Source: Lepidodermella squamata (taxonomy: Eukaryota; Gastrotricha). From it: DNA of 64,000 nt. The notes beneath the pieces were generated by a model, which was not told where the DNA came from, ran no database searches, and saw nothing but the letters and a program-made list of their open reading frames with translations. Shown one piece after another: positions 21,601-31,491 of this stretch (positions within the stretch are counted from its first letter, which is position 1; each line of letters starts with the position of its first letter). The translations under genes and the position numbers were made by a program. The stretch covers positions 1,984,001 through 2,048,000 of the forward strand of contig JBLDXI010000007.1 of NCBI GenBank assembly GCA_047495785.1, read 5' to 3'.

Positions 21601-21609
21601 TTTTTTTAG
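21601..21609 (+). promoter_or_regulatory. Possible trans-splice acceptor before TPR gene 4
   Basis: T7AG, the end of a nine-T run, lies 20 nt before the ATG at 21629 with no upstream exon. Confidence 0.4.
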
Positions 21610-21628
21610 GAAAAATTAACCTAAAATA

Positions 21629-24041
21629 ATGTCGTTCGCGAAGACATTATTCGGTGCCCCGATCGTTTACCCGAAGTTGATTGAAGATGACCCGGTCGAT
21701 AAGGAAGAACACATGAAGTGCCTGATCGAAGTTTGCGAAGAGCCGCAGAAAATGCTCGATTATCACCATCGAATTCAAAAAGAGCTGATTGATGACGATT
21801 TCGAGAAGAGAACCGCATCAGCTGATCAGTTTCGAACTGAAGGCAACGCGCATTTCAGTGAAGGTCGACATGCTGAAGCGCTGAAGTGCTACCATGAGGC
21901 GTTGAAATTCACGCCGAATGATTCAAAGCTGTACACAAACGCGTGTTTGTGCCATTTAGCGATGAAAAATTACGAAGAAGCTGTTGTCGACTCTTTTGCT
22001 TCTTACATTTCGAACCAGTATTGGCCAAAAGCTTACGGATTGTTGATTGCTGCCTATACCCATTTGGGGTAAGTTTTATTTGGAAAATTTGGTTAAAATT
22101 AATCGATTTTCTATAAATAGCTACCCTGATGTTATGGCTGAATATATGGCCTACGGTCAGGGAAATTTTGGTGATGAATTTTGCAAGCAAGCCAACGAAA
22201 AAGTCTTGTCAATTATAAAAGCCGCTGGTGCCAATAAGCCGAAAACTCGTAAATTGGATCGGTCCGATCTGATCGCTACTCTTCAACGATTTTTCCAATC
22301 GAACCACTCGCCTCGGACTTATTCGTTCCTGCTAACTCACATTGTGCAGCACTGCGAGTTTGACGATGATGGAGCGACGGAGAGATTCTTGTACAGCTCA
22401 GATTTTTGCAAGCGCTTACTGCTAATTCCGTACTTCAAGCAGCTATTTTCAACGAATATTGATCTCACAAAAATCGAAATTCAAGACGCGCTGAATTTGA
22501 AACTCACAATTCGTCTCCTCGGCTGCATTTTGATGATGATGGAAGACGTTTCAATCCCACCGATCCTCCTTAATTTCGCCTCGGCCCTGGCACCATTTTG
22601 GACGAAAGAGTACACCCATAAATTGATTGCTAATAACTTGATTCCATTCGGCCGTGAATTGTTCGATTACTTCATTCGATTTATGACGACGATCGCGAGC
22701 TGTAAATCTAGCCGGGTTCAATTTTTCAAATCAACCCAGGTCGTTAATCGACTCGATTGGCTTCTTCGATTACCTGCTGTTTGCTTCGTGATGATGAACC
22801 CGGTTCGTTATGTAGGGTCATATTTCGCCCTGCTGCGACTGATTTGTGTGCTACGAGTTCAAAACTGGTTCTCGGAGCTGGTCGCTAAATGCCCGGAAGC
22901 TGATTTGAACCAGGCTATCACGATTTTCGCGTCATTCGGAATAATCTGCGATCGTTTGATGGACTATGAGCCGTCGAGTCATGGCTGTGGTGATGATTTT
23001 CTACCCGACGAGGCCTATTGCTTATTCTGGGACCGTTCGGCCATAAATGATAAAGCTACGTTTGAAAAAGCTTTGAATATCCCTGAATTATGGATGATGT
23101 TGGCCCGTCGTTTGTCGAAAGACACGAAAGACCCGTCTAGCTCAGCCTGGGTCCTAATGGCCATGGAACACATGCTACATAAATGGGCTTACGAGACCGA
23201 TGATGAGGACCAAAAGCCTCAAGTTGAAAATTGTCTCGAAAACGGGCCCTGGTTCGATATGTTGCTGTTCAGTATTCCGAAATTGATGTGCCCGAAACGG
23301 CGTTATCAAAATACCTATATTTCGGCTGTTACAGTCGGCGCTAGGTTGGCAACGGCCTCGAAAAAATTTGCTGAGCGGCTGATTTCCGAGGTCCCGCTGT
23401 TGAAATTCAACAAATTCATGGATCAAGGAGTAGATGAAGAGGGGGCTCTTCATTTTTTCGCGGTTATGATGCGTGTTATTGATGATAAAACACTCAGTGA
23501 TCTAGTTTTGGATGAAACTGAGGACTTCCATACTGCTTTACAACAAGTTTTCTTGTCGCTGTCTATGGTCGATAGTTGCGATGATGGTGACTACGATGAT
23601 CAAACGATTTACCCGAGTTGCGTTGGTATGACTCGTTTACTCGAGGCCGCGACTCGATTTGTCGCATCTGAGGACGATCGGCTGAAAATGGCTGGTTACG
23701 AAATTCGGAAATTAGTCATCGACGAGATAAAAGAGACCTATGAAACGACGCTACCTCAATTTTTCAACGACTTAATCAACTGGGTCAAACGGCCGGTGAA
23801 TGCGAAAAGCCAGCAGCGTGGTAAATCTGGTAAGGGTAAAAAATCGGGTAAAGGCGGTAAAAATCGTAAGCAAAGCAAAAAGAATGAAAATCACGATGAA
23901 GATCCATTCGGCGATACTGTCCCTCTTCCGGCTGAACTTTCATCGCCGGCTTTGCACAAGTTGTTTGCGAATCTTCAAAGCATCGATCCATTATTCGCCA
24001 AAGTTCTGATGCAAGTCAAAGCGAAACGGCGGCAATTTTGA
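21629..24041 (+). CDS. TPR-family protein 4 (786 aa, 2 exons)
   Basis: Exons 21629-22068 and 22121-24041, with a 52 nt intron inside the third TPR (YTHLG-Y-PDVMAEYM). The N-terminal motif is KTLFGAPIVYPKLIEDDPVD (residues 5-24), clearly cognate with the later two-exon subfamily. TPRs at about 66-160: FRTEGNAHFSEGRHAEAL, LYTNACLCHLAMKNYEEAV. The helical region contains IPELWMMLARRL. Unusually, a Lys/Gly/Ser-rich basic linker lies near residues 690-720 (KSGKGKKSGKGGKNRKQSKK), followed by an acidic patch. It could be a nuclear signal or RNA-contact segment and is not seen in its siblings. AATAAA at 24105. Confidence 0.87.
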
Positions 24042-24765
24042 CTTGGTGATATTTTCCACGAGTATTTTCCGATCTGAAACATGACAATCTCGAAACCCCT
24101 GCTGAATAAATGATCTTTCAATGTATTATGATTTGAAATAAAATCAATCAATCTCAACTGGCTATTGAAGATATTTGGTTTTCGTTTCTAGGCTTTTGAA
24201 ATATTTATTTTCAATCGAACTGATTTCAGCTCGAAGATCTCTTACGGAAAATAATGGTATGGACCTTTTCTTTCTTCAACACCTCCTTGTTGAAAGTGAC
24301 AATGCAATTCTCAGCCGAGATTGTAGTAATCAATTTTTTATTGTTATTGGCATCAAATCATCTTTGGGCGTCGAATTTTTAACGGTGAATAAAATTGAAT
24401 TGTTCATTGTGTGGCAACAAACCTTTGGGTTTTTTTCTTTGGAACAATTCACAATATTTTAGAGTAGATTTGTTGCCATTATAAAGCAGGTTTTCTACCC
24501 CAATTTCTAATTAGCCGCTCACTTTCTTTCCAGACCGAAGCTGAAAAGCTGCGACGCAATCAACACGAATATCATTCGACCAGCTCATTAGCAGCCGCAA
24601 TTTATTTCCTCCTGTACGTCTTTTTCTCATCGACCGACTTGCATGCCGATGGTCCTTATTGCATTAACATAACTTATACCAGCCCTGCTTTAATCTCATT
24701 CTAAAAACATTATCGATCACTTCGAGAATTTTAATTTTTTAATTTTCTAGTTTTTACCTTATAAA
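24042..24765. other. Intergenic spacer
   Basis: About 720 nt between TPR genes 4 and 5. It holds an AATAAA at 24105-24110 and a CTAG acceptor-like site at 24743-24750. A 95-codon plus-strand ORF (24175-24462) has no recognisable feature and biased hydrophobic content; I do not call it a gene. Confidence 0.5.
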
Positions 24766-27700
24766 ATGGATCAGTGTTTATTCCATTCATTTTTCGGGCC
24801 GTTTGATTTTGAAGATTTCGTAAAACGGCGAACCCAGCAGAAACAGTTTGACTGGTTTTTATACGACATGCCCGGCGCGTTGGATGCCATTGGCAAGTTG
24901 AATTTGGCCTCAGATGCCGATGAACTGGTCGAAAGTCTTCAAGACGACTGTATTCAGGAGGATGAAATGGAGGAAACTGAGGAATTTTTTGCTTCAATGG
25001 AAAACGCTACTAGAGCTTTTAATTCGTCGCAATTTCCGAAGGCCTTGTCGCTTTATGGGAAAGCGCGTGAAATTTGCCCATTGTTACCTGAGGTCTACGC
25101 CAAACTATCGGTTACCTTCTCAAAAAATGACCAGCACGAACAGGCCGTGGCGTGTGCGATTGCTGCGTTCATGCTCGACCCACATGACATGGAAGCCGAA
25201 TCGATGTATGCGATGGCTTATACGAAAATGGGCTACATCGATATGGGCAGTAAATTTATCAGCGAGTGCCCGAATAGTGAGGAGGCGAGTTTTGTGAAAT
25301 CTTTGATCAAATCAATGCCGCCGGGTCATAGAAGGCTGTTGGACGATGCGGATTTGAAAGCGACCTTGGAGAATTTGATCAAATGCTCAGAATCGAACGA
25401 AGCGAGCGCTCTCAGGTAAAATCGCGTTTTGATTATTTATTTTGATTGTTATTGACGACACCATGGAAACTGACCAAAACAGAAAAATAATTGATGCTCC
25501 AAATTCCGAATGATAAATAGCGAAATAGAAAATATTTTTAGAAATTTAAAAATCCTCCTTAAGAAATTACATTTTTGTACAATCTCGAAACATTTTATCG
25601 AAAGCATTGAAATTCTATGTTTTATAATTGGCAATTATATGAAAAAAAACGAAACACCAATTTATTACTGAAATTTTACTTGTGAAAGTTTGGAAAATAC
25701 TGAAAACCGGTGACTCATTTCTAATCAATTTTTTCTTGAAAAAATATTTTATTTATATTTATATTTTATTTTATATTTTATTAAACCGCGGAAAAGCAAA
25801 GTAAAAAAATTGATGAGAAAATCAGTAAATCCTCCTTGAAATATTTCTCTAATATTTTCGGATTTCCAAATGACCAAATGACCAAATGAATCAGTTTTAT
25901 TTTTCGTCCTCCGTAGGCATGTGATGTTAATATTAGAGAGTAGAAAAAAGGCCTTACCCGTGAGGGTTTAGGGGACGGCTGATGACAGGCGATCGGCTTC
26001 AGGGGCCGACAGATCGGTCGCGAACAACCTGCTTTTGCCCAAAAATTCATAATTTTCGATGCTATTACACACTAATTGCCATTCATCCCGATCTCTGGCA
26101 TTTATTTCCGCTAATTCTAGATCCGCAATTTTGTGAATTTCAGTGCGTCGCATTAACAGGGTCGACTTACGAGGTCTCCCGCGTCTAACTGGCTCGTTTG
26201 GGTTTTTAATATATTTCACATGAATATCGAACAAACCAATTTTAAGAAGACTCCTTTTCAAGCTATCGGTCCAGCGGGTTGGCGGTTTACCGCGAGGCAA
26301 GTACCAACTCGGGTCGACCGCTTTCCAATGATATATGGCATTCGTGAGACTTTCAGTGTCATACTCGTCTTGGCGAATAATGTGCCCGAAATATTTCAAA
26401 CGATGCTTTTCAATCATTTTACTTAATTCCATAACGTCACAGATCAATCTAATATCGATGTTAGGTATATAATCTGTTCTAAAAAATCCCATAATGGTTC
26501 TGAGCCAGCGCATGAAAGTGACATTTAACCTTTGTTCCTGCTTAGTAGTTAGGTTCCAGGTTTCACAGGCGTAGGTGACGGTAGGAATTACCACACATTT
26601 TAAAACTTTCAATTTTGTGGCTAGGCTTATATGTTTTCTGTTACACATCAGCTTGTTAAGAGCACCAAAACAGCTACCAGCCTTCGCTAGGCGAGCTTTG
26701 ATTTCCTCGTCCATTTTACCGTCTGATGTGATTATGCTACCTAAATATTTAAAAGATGTAACTTTCTCCAATAATTTTCCATCTAGTTCCAGTTGATAAT
26801 TGTTTCGGATTTCCTCCAGTCATAATTTTTATTAGTACTACCCCGCAGGGGCACTACTAGGTTATTAGGGTCGGCGCAAAACGTTTTATTGCTGCGAGTG
26901 TGTTATTTCGAGTCATGATGGCTTTGCACGTTCTTACTAGTCATTAACCCGCTAGCGTAAATCATGACCACCTATTATTGCCTGCGTTTCTACGTTGTAG
27001 CTACAAAATTGATGCTTTTATCTCGACATAATGTATTTTCCTTTCATATAGATGTATGTTCTTGCTGTACCACATTCGCTACCACCACTGGCTACGTGTC
27101 GACTCTCAGGCGAAAATTGCGCAATATCTAGTCCGTTTTCTAGCCGAAAGTGCGCTTATCAAAGAAATCTGTGCTACCGCCGTGAAAAATCTCGAAAAAG
27201 TCACTCATCTATCTCATTGCGTCCTGTACTCGCTGTTCAGTTTACTGGCCGACATTTGCCGAAGCGATGAAGCAACTTGCGCCCTCCTCTGGTCTGCTAA
27301 AGCCGTTCGCATTTTTCTGGCGAATATCGGCATCCAAATTTCGCGTGATAAAATCCTGATCGAAACCGTGACAACCACCGGCAATTTCGGCCGTGGTGTT
27401 GTTCTTAGCTACATCGATTTGATCGCAGCGTTGATGCAGCACCCGAAAGTTCGGTCTGAAATGTGTAAAATTCAACCGTTTTCTGAGGTTCTGTGGTACG
27501 GATTGATTCATGGGATCTACCTCCGGCTCGGCAATGACGAGTTGTTCCATCATGAGTCGAAAATCGAGAGAAAATTGCCAGTTCTATGCCCGGCTTGTAC
27601 CGAGGGAAAATTACCACCGCAGTCCAAGTACCATTCTTTCCTCGATTTTTACTTCGACTGCGACGAGCCCGGGCCTTCGTTCGATTTTTTCGGGAAGTTA

Positions 27701-30700
27701 TTCCCGGTATTTCCGATGCTGGTCGAGCAGTGTGGAATTACGACTAGCATGGAGACGTATGCGATGAACAGCCTTGAATACACGACTCACGTGTTCGCGC
27801 TTCTCAGTGCTATTGGATTATTCGTCAAAATGGACGATCGCAATCGGCTGACGAAGAGCTGCACAATGATGACGAATTGTAAGTATAATTTTTCCTAAAT
27901 GAAAATGTTCGCGATCCAATGAAAGCTTAGCACTCGTCATCTAAAAATATCTGGTTGATAAAATTGAGATAAAATTGAGAATTGAGGAAAAATGTACGGA
28001 GCCAGGTGTTTGATCAGAGTTGCCATCAGGTCCGAAATTCAAGACCCGGCCGCTATTAAAAGCCTATCAATTTGTTTCTAGTCCTTTCATGGTATTTTCT
28101 TTGACGTTTTTGTAGCAAGATTAACAAAAAAATGTTCCAATTTTGCGAAAAATGTTCAAATATTAACAATATAGGAACGTTTTTTCAGTCCCTTGACATC
28201 GTTTAGGCATTTTGCATCAATTACCTGGTTTGGCACATAAAGGTTGAGGTTCAGTGGGAAGTGGGAACCCGGGAATTAAAAAGATATTCAAGTCAACGGC
28301 CTTGGGGTGTGAAACAAGAGAGGTTGGCTTCACAGCTCACTCACTTTGGCTCCGATTTTCCAGGTTCTCAAACCGTTGGAAGGCCATGCTCAAACACCGG
28401 GGTGGGAGAAAAAGAGGGGTAAGCACTGTCATCTTTATTCAAGCCAGTACGGCCATACCAGGCATAGTGGATATCGGGGCCAAGACCCAAAACATCATCG
28501 TTACCTTCGCCTTCGCCTTCACCAAACTCATCCATCGCATTGACAAGAGCGAAATCGTAGGTCGTTTCGTTCGTCGAAGTCGTATCGTTCGTGGCAACAC
28601 CACAAGTCGACTGTCATCGAAAGCAGCGGTCTTCAGACGCGACTGGTCGAAAGCAGTGGGCTGGGCGGGCGGGTCGTGGGCGTCTCAGCTACATAGGCAG
28701 CAGCATCAGCGGCGGACTTGTAGACCCGTCGGTCGCGACTCGGTTGCCACTGCCGAGGACCACGGTAAGCGTCTTCGTGGTTCGCTGATCGAGCTCCACG
28801 ACCATTTCGGCTCATTCCACGAAACGAGTCGTTCAGGCGTCTAGGTGCTAAACGAGGCTTGAAAGAAGTGCGCAAGTTACGGGGCAAGTAGAGCGGGTAG
28901 CCCTCATCATCAAATGATGGCTTTCAACAAGCACCGAAGTAGTGCCCAATCTTACCGCATCCAAAGCAGGTAATATCTGACTTACGGCAGGTCGTACAAC
29001 CAGGCCAGATGTCCGCAACGGGCATTAACTGCGGCGTTGGTGCCACCGGGATCCACCGCCTGGGTGGTTTTAGCGGACTAGGCGATGGCGTATTTGGCGA
29101 TGGCGACAGCTTGGATCGCTTGGATCTTCTTCGTACAAACTCAGTACGTTTTCGAATGTTTTCACATTCGTCATCCAATGCTAAAATTTATCCGCATAAT
29201 TTCAATAATAAGTCCGGCAGGGGGCGATGGCTTCATACGCGATGGGCCACTAGTAATTTTCCTCCGCTCATCGATTGGGCGACCAGGTTCGACAGGTTCG
29301 ATTGGTTCAACTGGGCGACCAGGTTCGATTGGGCGACCAGGTTCGACAGGTTCGATCGCATCGATGTTGAGGGAACGCAACCGTGAATTCGTAGAATCGC
29401 TCACATGACATCGGAAAGAGTCCCATACCAACAGACGCGGCTTCGCAATGGCGGCACCGAACACTCTACCGAATGTTCGTTGCAAGTACTTGGCGGTAAT
29501 CGCATCATCAAACCACACGGTTCCTAGAAAAAGTCAGGAGAAATTAAAAAAAAAATTAAATTCAAAAGAATCACAACAGCCACTCCACCGCAAATACATT
29601 TTTTAAACGTATTCGGTCACATGTCAGTGAGACTGATTGGTTAAATGTTTCGTTTTCCAATTCGACCGTGAAGCATAACTTCATTTTTTCCGCTTGTCAA
29701 GAAAACAGCATTAGCTGAATCACGCCGGCCCGGCAGCTATGAAACGGATAAATGGGTCCCTGAGCGATTGCTGCGACCGCCTCGATATCAACGTTTTCGT
29801 ACCGCACTAATAGTTATATCTATGAGAGCATTGGAAAGATTTTTTAGACGGCCCTCCACTGCTATCAGTTTCGGGTCGAACCCATGATATATTCATAGTT
29901 GTCACTTGAACGATGCGTTAACCATACCTGCTCGAAGGCGACTTGGTTTTTTAGTCAAGAAGTTGAGCCTATGTTTTGAACTACAATGATTTTGCATGAC
30001 CTTGGGTTTCACGGTCTTGAGCCCGTTGATAGAGGGCTTTGCCGGGCTTGGGCGACGAGAATTTGGCAGGGAAGCGTTTCCTTTCGCCACTACTTTTACC
30101 GAAGATGACACGTAACCATGTGGTTATTCCTGCGACCTATCGTTGCATAGGTTTTCCTTCCTGCAGCATGCAACGGTATTGTTATCTTTCCTTGACAAGG
30201 TTCTTGCAGCAGTTTCAGGAAACTGGCTGCGGAAACGTGAACGCACACATTGGGGAACAGCTTCATAACTTCATTCTTCAGGAAGTAATGGGAATTATTG
30301 AATTTGACATGATGGAATTTTGGAATCATTTTTTGGGCGGGTCGAGGCATTTTACGTTTTCATCGTTTGAGCATCAAACCGCAGTTTCCGATTTGATTTC
30401 ACGTATTCATTATTGTTATTGATAACACTTTATTTTCTCTTAGTTTGGCTGAAAATCACCGGCTCCAAGCGCATTGCTAGTTCCTGCAGCGCCGATGTAT
30501 GGTTTTTCCTCGCGAAAAAGCTGTCGCTGTTCCATTCAGAACCTGAAAATCTGAAAGACTTCAAAGCTGATCTCAATAAAACCCTGGATATTATGCTCAA
30601 CCTGGCTGCTGTCGACGATATTGACGAAATTCCGCACATTGAAAGGTGTTGGCTGGCTCTAACCGGAGCGTTGTACCGCTTCGTCGACTGCATAAATGCT

Positions 30701-31372
30701 CCTAAATCGACACCGGCTTCTTTTCTTACCGAAATTTCGATCAAATCTCTTAATATAATGACGCATTTGTGCGCGAAATCGGCGAAATTTGCTCAGCAAT
30801 TTATCACCAATCCGAAGGTGTCGGCCCACCAACTCGTAATGTGGTGCACACCTTTCTCACAAAAACGAGAACAATCAGCGAATTGCTCTTATTCACTCAA
30901 ACTCCTGGCAGCAATTCTGAAAACTATACCTAACTATGCGGACAATTTAGTGAGAAAAATTCCCGATGTTGTATCAAACATGATTGTTGAACTCGTATTT
31001 TGCATTGCAACGAAATCGAAAAATCTCGATTTTATCGCATCTGGCTGTTTGGTACTGTCTCGGCTGATAAAATCATCGGAAAAATCTCGCAACCTTCTCG
31101 CAAAGTCGCTGAAATCTTGCTCTGTTAAGGCGGATGCTTTGATGGAAAAATTGTTCGGATTTATCGCATCGCCTAGCAGTTATCCTGATGCGAAGAAAAT
31201 GCCGAAAAGCGATTTGACGATGGTTACAATGACGATTGTTACGTTTTTACCCTTACTTATCGAGATGGAAGAAAATTGCCGTAAAATCATGTGGAACGAT
31301 TCCAAATTCCGAGCTGCCCGGAAGCGTCTTTCTGCTGATCTGCACGATGAAACGAATGCAATCAAAGCCTAA
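24766..31372 (+). CDS. TPR-family protein 5 (801 aa, 3 exons across TE-filled introns)
   Basis: Exons 24766-25415, 27052-27878, 30444-31372. Phases 2 and 1 match and rebuild SALR-CMFLLYHIRYHHW and MMTN-F-WLKITGSKR. The N-terminus has HSFFGPFDFEDF (residues 7-18), a variant LFG motif. The TPR region at about 76-165 is degenerate: the GN of repeat 1 is AF and the conserved Asn of repeat 2 is Lys. The Trp signature SADVWFFLAKKL falls in exon 3. Intron 1 (1.6 kb) holds a truncated LINE; intron 2 (2.6 kb) holds pogo-like and gag-like remnants, both antisense. Joining the exons gives a length matching siblings. Confidence 0.8.
25740..26822 (-). mobile_element. 5'-truncated non-LTR retrotransposon (LINE) in TPR gene 5 intron 1
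   Basis: The ORF at 26771-25968 (extending to about 26818) is the C-terminal part of a LINE reverse transcriptase ORF. Diagnostic stretches are FKYLGSIITSDGKMDEEIKA, TKLKVLKCVVIPTVTYACET and RWLRTIMGFFRTD, followed by HRLKYFGHIIRQ. An in-frame stop marks the truncated 5' end. Downstream of the stop on the element's strand there is an A/T-rich tail (about 25740-25790) that may be the degenerate 3' tail. The fragment keeps a 260-codon open frame, so it is fairly young or recently decayed. It is antisense to the host gene. Confidence 0.8.
28633..29178 (-). pseudogene. gag-like nucleocapsid fragment with zinc knuckle, interrupted by TGA
   Basis: Minus-strand reading from 29178 gives an Arg/Pro-rich stretch, then CTTCRKSDIT and a CCHC knuckle (CFGCGKIGHYFGAC). 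An in-frame TGA follows at once (about 28921). The same frame stays open after it for about 95 codons of Arg-rich sequence (LPRNLRTSFKPRLAPRRL). It looks like a retroelement gag nucleocapsid decayed by one nonsense change; readthrough cannot be excluded. Lies in intron 2 of TPR gene 5, antisense. Confidence 0.5.
29171..29518 (-). pseudogene. pogo/Tigger-type DDE transposase fragment carrying a minisatellite
   Basis: AKPRLLVWDSFRCHVSDSTN matches the second catalytic-Asp region of pogo/Tigger (DDE_1) transposases, which read LLVWDSFRxH. It is preceded by a WFDD-type segment. The frame then runs into a repeated E-P-[VI]-[EP]-P-G-R-P tract coded by a short tandem repeat (29278-29356) and loses similarity. 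Fragment only; no catalytic Asp triad and no terminal repeats were found. Antisense in intron 2 of TPR gene 5. Confidence 0.6.
29278..29356. repeat. Minisatellite (GGGCGACCAGGTTCGA and variants)
   Basis: Three copies of GGGCGACCAGGTTCGA, interleaved with CAGGTTCGAT and TGGTTCAAC variants. It stays in frame in the transposase fragment, producing PGRP/EPVEP repeats. Confidence 0.8.
29519..30443. other. Intron remainder, no identified content
   Basis: Rest of intron 2 of TPR gene 5, ending in TTTTCTCTTAG at 30443. Short ORFs on either strand show no recognised motif. Probably decayed element sequence. Confidence 0.4.
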
Positions 31373-31491
31373 TAATTACCGAACGAAGACAAAAAACATT
31401 ATAGCTGATGAATCATATTTAGCATGTCAACATATTGTTTGCATTTTTGAAGATTTTTTCATTAATTTATTTAGTTATTTTCTTATTAAAA

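Noticed and set aside
24175-24462. 95-codon plus-strand ORF between TPR genes 4 and 5
   Set aside because: No motif; Phe/Leu-rich composition expected from T-rich spacer. No sibling gene has such an ORF.
28254-28844. 196-codon plus-strand ORF in intron 2 of TPR gene 5
   Set aside because: Starts with a non-ATG codon and is the complement of the better gag-like minus frame. Basic low-complexity tail.
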